Shown one piece after another: positions 49,219 through 59,000 of a stretch of DNA of 64,000 bases; positions within the stretch are counted from its first letter, which is position 1; the number at the start of each line of letters is the position of its first letter. The position numbers and the translations under genes were made by a program. The DNA is from Batillaria attramentaria (taxonomy: Eukaryota; Mollusca; Gastropoda; Batillariidae): contig JACVVK020000443.1 in assembly GCA_018292915.2 (NCBI GenBank), positions 482,501-546,500 on the forward strand, written 5' to 3'. Under the pieces are notes generated by a model that was not told the DNA's origin, searched no databases, and was given only the letters and a program-made list of their open reading frames with translations.

Positions 49219-52200
49219 CTGCAACACACACGATGAACAAAACGGAGCAGTAATAATAATAATAAATAATATATTAACCTTGTACTTGTACAGCGCGGAG
49301 TTCTGCTTAGGAAAGCACTCAAAGCGCTTTTTGCTCACGCATACACACAACATTCACACGCACACATTTATACACATCAATACAGGCGGTGGAGTTCAAA
49401 GATTAAAGGCTAGTTTGAAAAGATGTGTTTTGAGTTCTGCTTTAAACTGTAGGAGGGAAGGGATGTTTCTCAGAGAAGATGGCAAGGAGTTCCAAACACG
49501 GGGGGGCACTATAACTGAAAGAACGTTGGCCAAATGTTTTGAGGCTGACCCGGGGAACCTTAAGTAGCCTTTCTGAGGATGAGTGGAGAGTGCAGGATGT
49601 TCCTACGTGGTGAGCTTATCAGACACAGCAAAGTCTTAGTGACAGTCATTGTTGCAACCTTTAGCACTTCACCAAACTCAAAAGCTGCTTACACTACAAC
49701 CCAGGTTCAACCCGAGTTCACCTCACAGACTGGGTGAGAGGGCAAGGCATCCTGTCATAAATATCCCGGCGCTAACCAGGCCCAGGACCTCTGGCACCTG
49801 TGGCACCAGCTGTGTAATGATCCACATCATGAGATGTGTTATGACAGGGGAAGTACCCTCAAAGTCGCACCCGTGAAGTGGGCGAGTCTCGGCTCTGAGG
49901 CAACAGCCTCCCCTTTGGGCCCAAAGCACATCTGCTCAAGGTAGGAACCGACCTAGGCAGGACAAATCCTCAGCTTGCCTCAGCTGGGATTCGAACCCAG
50001 GTCTCCCAGTCCATAATCAATGTGCTAATCACTACCTACAGAGGCCAGTGTGCATGTAATAACTTTTACCACAAGATTCCATCCACACCCTGGGAGGAAC
50101 ATGACCCACACCCTGGGAGGAACATGACCCACACCCTGGGAGGAACATGGCGGGAACTGGCAAAGAGTCTGCACGAGAAGAAAACAAAGGCTGGGCCACA
50201 AAGATCAGCACAGACACATGATACTTACCATGGTACCACCATCTTGTTTTCTTGGGATTCTTGCTACATGTTTTAACATAAATGGCATTGTCTGGAGGTC
50301 TCTTCTGCAACAAATAAACAAACAAAATCAAAACAACTAATGAGGATGCATAATTGCAATATAAAGGCAAACAAAACACTGTGATTTATTTGTCTGTAAC
50401 AGACAAGTTACACAAACGGGCCAAGGCCACACAGCCAGAGAGAAAGGGCAACATTATGAGTCAGCACAATTTTTATTTCAACTCCTGCCCTGGCTCGGAG
50501 CTGATCTCACAGACACCGAACACTATAATGCGCAGAGCTTACAATGGTCCACCACCCAAACGGACAAAAAGTGTGTAGCGTTTAGTGACAAACTGGCAAG
50601 GCCACGAACGCGCGTCTGCAGACACGTAATGCTAAAGGTATCTGGGCATATGATCCCCCGGATTTTTTGTTTAAATTGACAAAAATCTGTGCAATCTGGC
50701 GCATTTGGGCTAGATTTTAAGTACTTCAGAGGAAGAAACACTTACTTTGGAGGTAAATTTTCAGATTCAGCCTAAAATCTGTGCAATTTGGTGCGTTTTG
50801 GCGTGATTTCTCGCTCTTTAGAGGAAGACACACTTTTTCAGGGGGAGGAAACTTTTCAGCCCATGGTGGAAATCCGCCAAACAGTGGAAGATTTTATGAG
50901 ACATCAGCCTCAGACATGCTCCTATACTGCCTGACGTGCCTTTTACAGACCGAGGCGAGCTAGAATAGCGAGGAGAGCAAGACGAGCGGACTACGAAACG
51001 GTCACAGCCGGAAGCTAGCTGTATCTACCCATTTCAAGATGGCGGAAGATTGTGTGCGACGCGCGTTGACATGTGTACCACACCGGTATCGACTCGATTA
51101 CATTGTTATTCAAAGCTTAATTCGCAAGAAAGTCAACAATACAGACAAAAAGTAAAAAGCATAACACATATATTTCTGCAGACGCCTCCATCTTGATTCC
51201 TTCACCACAAAATTGAAAAAAACTGCCATCATCGAGTCGCACCATGCGTACAGCCGCCATCTTGTCTAGCAAATGTAGCACCTCCTGCGAGGGTCTAACT
51301 TTCCTCGGCTAGGGGCTAAGTCGCCTTGACCTATAAAGTATAAAACGCCTAGCTGCTCTCCCGCTACGTAGGGGCTTGTTTTCCTCGCTCTATAAAACGT
51401 GCCACTGCTCACCTTTTCTGTACAGCTGGACAGCATGCTGACGATGCTGAGGCACACGGACTGCACGGAGAGGGCTGGCGACCAGTCTTCCGTCAGGATG
51501 GACAGACATATATGACCGTTGCTGTACACGTGTGGATGTACCGGGATGTTAGGCCCCAGGAACGTCACCTGTAAATTACCCAGAAACAATGAAGATTGAG
51601 AAGGGGACAGAAAAACAAGAAGGAAAAAAAACCAAGTAACAAACAAAAAACATATATTAAAACAAAAAAACAAAAAACAGACTATATGCAGAAAACTAAA
51701 CCAAACCAACACAGTTCTTCTTTTTCTTCCTTTTTTTTTTTTTAACTCTTGAAGGCCCATGCAAAAGTCGCAGTTTTACTTGAAATCTTCAGATCACTAG
51801 GAACCACTTCAAGCCACTATTACACAATCTGCAGCGGTCTCGGGCCTAGCGGGGAAGGCCCACGCCTTGTGTAATAGTGGCTTGAAGTGGCTCCTACTGG
51901 TGTGCAGTGGCTTGTTCTTTTTAACAAGTCTTATCACACAACAGGGGTGGTTGGGCTCAGTCTCTTAAGTGTTATCTGCATGTCTGTTCACTCTTCTAAA
52001 ATACTATCACACTGGAAGTGGTTAGCACTTCGGACCATGGACCGGGAGACCTGGGTTCGAACCCCAGCCGAGGCAAGCGGGATTTTTCCTACCTAGGTCG
52101 GCTTCTATCCAGAGCGGGTGTGCTATGGACCCAGTAGGGAGGCTGTTGCCACGCAGCTGAGTTTCACCCACTTCACAGGTGCGACTTTGGGGGGGGGGGG

Positions 52201-52865
52201 GGGGGGGGGGGGGTTGCTTCCCTTGGTATGACACATAACGTGGATGATTACACGGCCGGCACCGCACGTGCTGTAGCTCCCGGGCCTGGTTAATGCCAGG
52301 ATATTTATGACAGGAAGCGAGGAATGCGGCCCTGTCCCACAGTCCCAAACCACATGGACCTCCATAGCATCATCTCACCATCATCCTCATCTCCATGATC
52401 ATGCATAATAAAAATTGTCCCAGCTTCTGAGCCCTCCGTGAATTCTACCCATTACCTGGGAGGAACACCACTGGAGCTGGCAAAGAGTTGGGACAGCAAA
52501 AAAAAAAAAAAAAAGAAACTGTCACAGTTTCAGCTGACATAAGGTACTTCTTGCCAGATTCAGAGGGGGGAAGGACTGAGCGAGGGAGTTAAGTGCCTTG
52601 AGAAGGTGGTGGTGGGGTGGCAGATACTCAAGCAAATTTCTACTATTTGAGTCTGAAGACTGTCACCGGTTTGATTCTGAAGACTGTCACCGGTTTGATT
52701 CTGAAGACTGTCACCGGTTTATTGTTTACTGTAACGTTGCGCGATGCACAAAAACTCACCTGTGGTGAGTCGAATGGATATTTTGATCCAAATTTAAAAA
52801 ACAGCTTGAATTGCTCCCCCTCGTAAAGTGTGCCTTGGGCTCCTTGTAGATCTACAATCCACCTG

Positions 52866-52916
<51 letters not shown>

Positions 52917-55484
52917 CACGCACACACATACACACACACACACACACACACGAATGTACAATGTATTGTAAATTAAACAGTTTGTCTATCAAAATCACTC
53001 TATGTTCTTGATCAAATGATTGATTTTGTTATTGCAATTACCCCCTGATGTGACAAGATGTGTGTCTAGTTAACTTAAATTTTTTATGCTTATGTTTGTG
53101 AGAGCCTGAACGAAAGAAATTTTCCTAAGATGGGATTAATAAAGGTACATGTATCTTTATCTTTACATGTGCTGTATCTCTTAAAAGATCGGCACCACTG
53201 CTGAAAAATACCATACACTTGACGTAAACACATTACGATCACATGGAGCGAAGAGCCAGCACAGCAATTTAAGTTTCAGAATTAATTGCATTTATTTTCA
53301 CATTTTGTATGCCGGACATTTCAAAAGCATATACTGTTGGAGAGACAGGGTCCATACAGGTTAACAGTCTAAAATATTCATGACTTTTTCATGACTTTTC
53401 GAGGCCAACTCTCCTGTTTTCCATGACACCTTCCTCGCCCTCTTTCACACTGACACACGCGAGGGTAGAAATTATGAGCTTATCCAAGTTATCGCAGTCA
53501 GCAAGACCAATGTTCAGAGTTAGTCATTAGCCTATTGGAAAGGCAGTTTGTTGGTATTTTTGGCGGTCTGTCCAGTGAGTAATCACCAAGCTGACCGTTT
53601 CACTGTTGGGCTCAAAATAGCTTCCATAGAATTCCGAAATTCCATGACTTTTCATGACTTGAGATAATTTCATGACTTTTCAGGCCTGGAAAAGCTATTT
53701 CCAAATTCCATGACTTTTCCAGGATTCAATGACCTGTATGGACCCTGGAGAGAGGGAGCAACAGAGAGAGACAGACAGCGACAGAGAAAGAAAGACAGCG
53801 CCACGAAAGTAGCACGACAGAAAAAACACACTCGCTCAAACAGCGGCTGCAACTCTCCATGTCAACCTGGACGCCGGGTGGGGGGTCTTTCGTCATGGCC
53901 TGCAGTTCTTTTTGCAGCCGCTTCTGGAGAAGAGAGAAAAGTCAGATTAAGTTCCACAGGTTCATTCCATCTTTACCAAGCCAGCTTAGGTTTTGGATTA
54001 ATTTCACTTGTGAGTCAGTGATCGCGTTAACCGGTAATTACCGGTAAAATACCATTTGCAAAACCAGAATACCAGAAAAATTTGGAGCTGCCCGTCCCAG
54101 GGACCGGTTGTAATTTGCTAGGACCGGTAAACACTGTGGCCTCTGATGGGGGGAGGGGGGGAGGGGGGGGGAGGGGGGGGGGAGGGGGGGGAGGGGGGAG
54201 GGGGGGGGAGGGGGGGGAGGGGGGGGAGGGGGGGAGGGGGGGAGGGGGGGGTCCCAGTTTCAGCGAACGTTAATCACTGTCACAATAGTTTGTTCCCCAC
54301 TGGCCAGGGCTTCTTTGAACTCACTGCTATCTTTACCTCTCATACCAATACAGTGTTGCGACACTGCGATTGTGTTTAGGTCGATTTGCAGTGTAATTCT
54401 TATCACTGGTTTTAATTCTCATGGGACCGGTTCTGACACAGGTTGTTGAGTGACAGTGTGGGGTAGTCGCTGATGGGGACCGGTTTTCAAAAATTCCTAT
54501 CGCGATCACTGGTGAGTGCGCCTGTACACTCTATACTACATCTTGATGATTAATGCAGCTCTTAATGCAAATTTATACAATATCGTTTTCACTTTGTATT
54601 CAAATTCTATGACTGTTGTTACACTACTGGAGTGCTCAGTGTGGTCGCTACACCATCAAGTGCGCTCGAGTTGGTTCAGTGCCAGCATTATACACACTGT
54701 ACAGGTGTTGAGGTGGTGTGAAGACAGATACCACGAAAACAGCTCTGAACAATCTGTCAGCATACAAATGGCAGCATTAGCCCCTTTAATAACAGTTAAA
54801 ATCTTGCACTCTTTCGGTAAATGCAGGGCATCTCTCTCTCTCTCTCTCTCTCTATGTCTCTGCGATAACCTACAAGAACTAATCAAGTATAAGCTCTATA
54901 TAAACCAGCAGGCATTCATAAACAGAGAAAGCGCATGCTCGTGATCCACATGCTCTGGGACGTTGCAGATTCGTTCTGCTCCACGGCTTGTTCAGTCTGA
55001 TTGATCCAAAAGCCAGTCTCATACTTGTTTAGCACTAGCAGTCATGACCATCATCACAACACCTCAAGGGAGTTTATGAATACACAAAAATTTGATGATC
55101 AGTAGGAAGTAGCGATCTACACCACCAGCCTCGCACTGCACATGAACGCACATTGTAACTGCATGTCTATAAGTTTTTAACTGGTTACATCTTTCAAGTC
55201 TGCAGACCAAACTGCGTAAGAATAGCATGCTCGGTGCACTTCTTTTTGCACCGTACGGTCAGGGAAGTTCAAGTAGGAGACGAAATGTAACCGATTTTTT
55301 TTTCGCTGTGGTGCCAAACCAGGCAACCACACACTCAAAAGCATCTTTTCTGTGCATTTGCTGGCTCTAAATGTATCTTTGCATCTCATCTGTTCGTTCC
55401 ATAGTGTCATTCACATGATTCTATCAGGTCTAGTCGCAAAAAAAAATAAACACAACCCTATGGACTTACTTCCATGGAGGCCAT
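49205..55484 (-). CDS. UBE2W: UBE2W, ubiquitin-conjugating enzyme E2 W (complete, six coding exons)
   Basis: Reading on the - strand, the exons are 55484-55470, 53923-53832, 52862-52760, 51568-51413, 50304-50229 and 49218-49205. All five introns are GT-AG and every phase matches, giving 151 residues, the same length as human UBE2W as I know it. This E2 takes ubiquitin from E1 as a thioester and, unusually, passes it to the alpha-amino group of disordered substrate N-termini, in cytosol and nucleus. Visible features: start MASME; KRLQKEL helix; WIVD; YPFDSPQ; the HPH variant of the E2 HPN motif at residues 81-83; the active-site Cys91 in NGHICLSIL; TEDWSPALSV; and a C-terminus WWYHDDSV where human has WWYHDDTC. 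Nothing is truncated. It is divergent from BPNT2 and probably shares its promoter. Confidence 0.96.
49245..49610. mobile_element. Interspersed repeat with AAGCGC signature (class unknown)
   Basis: (AAT)n, then TTGTACAGCGCGGAGTT, CACTCAAAGCGCTTTTTG, and a body with AAAAGATGTGTTTTGAGTTC and GGCAAGGAGTTCCAAACACG. The layout resembles dispersed non-autonomous elements of other animals. It begins 26 bp from the UBE2W last-exon acceptor. Confidence 0.5.
49720..50045 (-). mobile_element. tRNA-derived SINE, family C
   Basis: On the - strand GTGATTAGCACATTG (A box) and CTGGGTTCGAATCCCAG (B box), then CTTGAGCAGATGTGC and TATTTATGACAGGATGCC. It lies in the last UBE2W intron. Confidence 0.8.
50081..50152 (+). 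repeat. Short tandem repeat, three copies of 23 bp
   Basis: CCCTGGGAGGAACATG and ACCCACA repeat three times. The unit also appears once near 52450 at the end of a SINE C copy. Confidence 0.88.
50229..50304 (-). CDS. UBE2W: UBE2W coding exon 5
   Basis: The acceptor TTGCAG|AAG and donor CATG|GTAAGT bound 76 nt (25 codons plus 1 nt). It encodes KRPPDNAIYVKTC to KTRWWYH. Confidence 0.95.
50655..50875 (-). repeat. Dispersed repeat family D (inverse copy) in UBE2W intron
   Basis: AAATCTGTGCAATTTGGTGC and GGTGGAAATCCGCC are the reverse complement of motifs shared with 58918-59153, 62190-62350 and 62938-63050. Confidence 0.55.
51413..51568 (-). CDS. UBE2W: UBE2W coding exon 4 (active-site Cys)
   Basis: The acceptor TTACAG|GTG and donor GAAAAG|GTGAGC bound 156 nt (52 codons, phase 0). 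It carries HPHVYSNGHICLSIL with catalytic Cys91, then TEDWSPALSVQSVCLSI. This is close to identical to vertebrate UBE2W over this stretch. Confidence 0.97.
51742..51970 (-). mobile_element. MITE-like element related to 9106-9363
   Basis: It begins TTTAACTCTTGAAGGCCCAT and has AGTGGCTTGAAGTGGCTCCT and GTGTGCAGTGGCTTG, in reverse relative to the copy at 9106. It lies in a UBE2W intron. Confidence 0.75.
52018..52500 (+). mobile_element. tRNA-derived SINE, family C
   Basis: GTGGTTAGCACTTCGG (A box) and CTGGGTTCGAACCCCAG (B box), TTCACCCACTTCACAGGTGC, an internal poly-G run near 52190, TTAATGCCAGGATATTTATG and a poly-A tail at about 52500. It lies in a UBE2W intron, inserted in the opposite sense to the gene. 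Confidence 0.8.
52651..52724 (+). repeat. Tandem repeat, three copies of 24 bp
   Basis: TCTGAAGACTGTCACCGG and TTTGAT are repeated three times, 40 bp past the UBE2W exon 3 donor in the intron. Confidence 0.92.
52760..52862 (-). CDS. UBE2W: UBE2W coding exon 3
   Basis: The acceptor TTTCAG|G and donor CACAG|GTGAG bound 103 nt. It encodes WIVDLQGAQGTLYEGEQF to YPFDSPQ, the E2 beta-sheet. The intron immediately upstream (higher coordinates) begins with an 85 bp (TG)n tract abutting the acceptor. Confidence 0.95.
52867..52952 (+). repeat. (CA)n microsatellite abutting UBE2W exon 3 acceptor
   Basis: CA repeat with a few CG interruptions begins 5 bp from the exon. On the gene strand it is a (TG)n tract in the place of the pyrimidine tract. 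Confidence 0.95.
53110..53165 (+). mobile_element. Probable non-LTR/SINE 3' end
   Basis: CTAAGATGGGATTAATAAAG followed by TATCTTTATCTTTA resembles the common GGGATTAATAAAG 3' end of non-LTR elements. Confidence 0.45.
53222..53330 (-). mobile_element. SINE family B fragment
   Basis: GTAAACACATTACGATCACA, AGCAATTTAAGTTTCAGAAT and TTTATTTTCACATTTTGT match the centre of the family B copies. Confidence 0.65.
53346..53747. mobile_element. hAT-like MITE (402 bp)
   Basis: Terminal inverted repeats CAGGGTCCATACAGGTT at 53346 and CCTGTATGGACCCTG ending 53747. The interior repeats TTCCATGACTTTTC several times in both orientations. The flanks share a GAGAGA core (imperfect 8 bp duplication). It is non-coding, between UBE2W exons 2 and 3. 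Confidence 0.8.
53832..53923 (-). CDS. UBE2W: UBE2W coding exon 2
   Basis: The acceptor CTCCAG|AAG and donor GA|GTGTGT bound 92 nt (30 codons plus 2 nt). The peptide KRLQKELQAMTKDPPPG aligns with the first helix and loop of UBE2W. The split Glu codon is completed by the next exon, giving SEWIVD. Confidence 0.92.
54016..54511. mobile_element. hAT-like MITE with ACCGGT motifs and poly-G core (496 bp)
   Basis: Ends CAGTGATCGCG at 54016 and CGCGATCACTG ending 54511, flanked on both sides by GTGAGT. ACCGGT or CCGGTAA occurs repeatedly. The centre (54149-54251) is a (GGGGGGAG)n run. It lies in UBE2W intron 1. Confidence 0.75.
54149..54251 (+). repeat. G-rich (G5-8 A)n tract, ~100 bp
   Basis: Only G and scattered single A residues over about 100 bp; strong G-quadruplex potential on the + strand and a C-rich tract on the UBE2W strand. 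Confidence 0.95.
54640..54770 (+). repeat. Diverged copy of the 190-640 repeat unit
   Basis: CACACTGTACAGGTGTTGAG, GATACCACGAAAACAGCTCT and GAACAATCTGTCAGCATA parallel GCAGGTGTCCAAG, ACTACCAAGAGAGCTC and GATCTGTGAGCATA. Confidence 0.4.
54832..54853 (+). repeat. (TC)n microsatellite
   Basis: Short TC repeat in UBE2W intron 1. Confidence 0.9.
55470..55484 (-). CDS. UBE2W: UBE2W coding exon 1 (MASME)
   Basis: Five codons, ATG GCC TCC ATG GAA, followed by a consensus donor GTAAGT. The start matches the MASM start of vertebrate UBE2W. The ATG sits inside CAAGATGGCC, which resembles a YY1 site, a known arrangement at some housekeeping start codons. Confidence 0.9.
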
Positions 55485-55691
55485 CTTGAATTAAAGGTTT
55501 GTTTACTTTCAGTTTCGAATACAATGATAGATTTTGTAGCTTTCTTGGCTCATAATAGTTCCCTTTTAATACTTTAAAATACTTTCTTGTTCGCAGATAT
55601 CAAAAGATTTTGCTTTTCCGATGATAAGACCGGTTAAAGCCTTTGTACGAAAGTGCAGTTTCTTTCTCCAGCTCTGCATCTACTTGCCAGC
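55485..55691. promoter_or_regulatory. Putative bidirectional promoter between UBE2W and BPNT2
   Basis: Only 207 bp separate the two divergent start codons. The interval is AT-rich with no CpG island and no clear TATA pair. CAAGATGG overlaps the UBE2W start codon and resembles a YY1 site. Both 5' UTRs must be short, or 5' exons must lie further out. The promoter function is inferred from geometry. Confidence 0.6.
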
Positions 55692-56009
55692 ATGGCGCCA
55701 GCTAACGTTCGTCTGAACCCTGTTGGGCTAATAATTGCTGGAGTTTTGGTTATATGTCTCTTTTTCTACATTTTTGGCATGCCATCATTGGGAAAGGAGA
55801 ACATAAGCATGAGAGAGCTTCTGTCAGTCAGTGTGGACCTTGCAGAGCGTGGAGGAAGGAGAGTTCGTGAAATTGCAGAAGCCCACAACCTCGAAGCTAA
55901 AGAGAAGGGAAAGACGAAGGAGGGGGCGGCAGAGATGTTGACAACGGGAGACTTGGAATCTCACAGGGCCATTGTCCATGGATTCTCTAAAACATATCCT
56001 GGAATGACG
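55692..56009 (+). CDS. BPNT2: BPNT2 coding exon 1
   Basis: ATG in context CAGCATGGCG, open for 106 codons to the donor ACG|GTGAGC. It begins MAPANVRLNPVG, matching the MAP..RLSPLG start of vertebrate BPNT2. It includes the single membrane anchor (residues about 10-32), a short stem, then the first helix of the phosphatase. The frame is open upstream for a few codons but holds no earlier ATG. Confidence 0.94.
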
Positions 56010-59000
56010 GTGAGCATTTTTGTCAGACATTTTGTGTCTTTCATGGTTAAGTCAGACTAATTCAGGACGAGCCTCTAAGTTCTGCCTTGCCGGCTTCAAT
56101 CAATTCTCCTGACACATAAGCAACAGGTGACGCCTACCGATTGAGATTGTCACAAAAAAATCAATACATGTACCACCAGCACACACAGCAGATAGCACTG
56201 TGGGGGGTGTAAACTACAGCTTTGCATTTAGTTTGAAGACTGTGGTTTGCAGTGCAGCTTGTAATTAGTAGGATTGGCATTTGTCACATCCCGTCAGTGG
56301 TTGTGGCGGTGTCAGGGTGTCTGAGGAAATGGCAGGGGTTTATCACTGCCGGAGTACAGGAGCTCAGCATTCCAACCTTTAGCATTGCCTGCTCCACCTC
56401 TCTCGTCAGTCATTTGCAGGATGGAACAGAGGCTAGTAATAGCAGTACTTGTTCTAATTTCTGAATTCTTTATGATCAGCAACAAAGGAAATCATTTATA
56501 AATTTACTATTAATACTGATGTAGCGATTACTAGTTCAGTAGTTGGCACAAACCCCGGTGCAGTAACACCAAACATTGGTCACACAATGTGACAGCATGC
56601 AGTACTGCATATCGAGATCAGGGTAGACCGTAATCTACACTTCCCAATTAGCTTTGGTAATGATATAATCGAAAAGTGGCACCAACATTTTATTTAAAAA
56701 TAAATGAATTATAAATAAAATATTTTTTAAGGTGAAAAACAAAAATAGGTGAAATGCCAAATGGTCAGGGGAGAAAACAGTTCCATTGATGTTGCTGGGA
56801 TGGAGACCCTGTACAAATACAATAGGACAAAATGTCTTTTAAACACAAAAATCAATAGGACATATATATATATATATGTGTCCTGTCAACACAAAATCTT
56901 TAGGACTCCGTCACACAAGCACCCACTGTGGCGTCGCTAACTGCAGACAGATCGCAGAAACTGATGATAACTGGGATACATCATTAATTTGGTAATTAAG
57001 GCACAATGATAATGTTAACACGCCTCCACCTAAGGATTTGTTGATCAATAAAAGCGGCAAACATAACGTAGTTTAATAATTTGCGTTCCGTGATAATTTA
57101 ATGAGAACTCCCGAACAATGTGGTGCTGACCTTGACCTCGAGTGCGCGCGAGGTACAGGCGTGTGATTTGCAAGAATGGCGTGAACGTTTGCGTATCATG
57201 TGCAGCGTTGCACTCACGAGTCACTTTGAGCACTGCTGTTTCGGATGAAAACCAGGAGGAAAAGTGGGTTGTTTTTTTTTACCTGGTAAAATGATGACAT
57301 TTTGTAAGTGGAAGTCATAATATTAAATGGAATTAGGCATACAGTCCCCCGTGGCCGATTTCAGTTATTTGTATTACCGTACTTTCCATAAAAAATCACA
57401 AGTTCTCAATACATTCTCATGGATTTTTATTCAATCATCTAAAGTTGAAGTTGTAGGCGTACTGATATTATGACTCCCACTTACAAAATGTCATCATTTT
57501 ACCATAAGCACTCACTTTTTCCGCCTTGTTTCCATCCGACACAGCAGTACTCAAAGTGACTGAGTACAACGTTGCACAAAAGAAGAGCACATGATACGCA
57601 AACGTGCACGCCATTCTTGCAAATCACGCACCTGTACCTGGAATGTGTATAACGAGATGACGAGTGCGGGGAGTGCTCCTTATTTCCCACATGCGCCTAC
57701 AACTTTCTGCAGTTAACGACAGTCTGCAGTTAGCGACGCCACAACCCACCCAACCTCGGTTTGAAACAGAAAGGTACATGTTTTACTGTCAAAAATGAAG
57801 TTTTCTGTCGGCATGAATTTGCTATGTGAGCATGTCTGCATTGAATGGAAATCTATGGGATCCTGGACCATAACAGCCAAACATGAATCGGACATAATTT
57901 GTCTTGAAAGGGACCTAGGCATTAGGACATAATTTACGATTTTAATCAGACTGTGGTCGATGTCCCAGCCCTTGGAGCGTCACTGTAGTTCATTAAAAGT
58001 CTCCGTGTTCCCAACGCCAGTAAGGTGGAAAACTGCTGTTTCGAAGAGCCTCTAACTCCTCTAAGTCGTAGCTTAGTCTAAGGTTACATGGTATTTGCCA
58101 GATAGAGCCATGTTTCATTTGACCACTGCCACCATCTTTGTGACTTCTAATATAGAGAAATATGGCTTTCTTTGAACTGAGGTCTGTTCCTGAACAGACT
58201 GGAAATCGACAAATCTGCTAAAAATAGCTACCAGTCAGCGCTGTCTAGCAGGTTCTCGGTCCACAACCTAAAAATGTCGTCTGCTAGGTATATGGTACAC
58301 TTCTAGAGTAACACATAGACCAGCCAGTCACCACAATGCAGCGATCGTCAAATGTGTCAGGACCATGGTAGCCATTCGAGCTACTGCCCTGAACAAAACT
58401 GGTAGCCCGAAAAAAATTCTGGAAGCCGGAGTGGCTGCTAGGTTCTGATTCATCTCAGAATTCCTGCTCGCCATTCGGGCTACCGCTACCGGAGTTTTCA
58501 CTCGCCCGACAGTAAATTTGGTAGCGAAAGCGAGCGGGCGAGCGCATTTGACGATCGCTGCAATGGTTTCTAAATTCTACACAATGTATGCTATATTGTG
58601 AGTCGATGTGAGCGGCTGATTCTGATGCTCAGATTAAGCACAGTTTTCCATGTGCTATTGTATGCCTGTCATAAGTTTTGAAACTTAAATAAATATCCGA
58701 CCAAAAGCTGTATTCATTTTTCTGTTCTAAGGTCATATCAGAAGAACATGAAAACAAGCCAGTGGACTTTAGTCAGATCGAGGACACCAACAAGCTGCGT
58801 AGTGATGTGATGGAGAGAGTGTCGAACGACCAGAGTATCGCCATGAGCAGGATCGCTGTCTGGATAGACCCACTGGACGCAACTCAAGAATACACAGGTG
58901 AAAATGGAGTCGTAACCAGGGCTTAATAAACCAGGAAGAAATAAAATCTTCCACCTGTTGGTGGATTTCCACCTTTGGCTAAAACTTTTCCTGCCTGAAA

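Larger units (their letters stand above)
56010..58731 (+). other. BPNT2 intron 1
   Basis: It contains the foldback element at 56928-57742 and a small palindromic element at 58336-58564. The rest (56010-56927 and 57743-58335) shows no gene or named repeat. Confidence 0.85.

Noticed and set aside
52018..52085. Possible tRNA gene with good A and B boxes
   Set aside because: Continuous with the family C SINE body and repeated at 49720-50045; the cloverleaf is incomplete.
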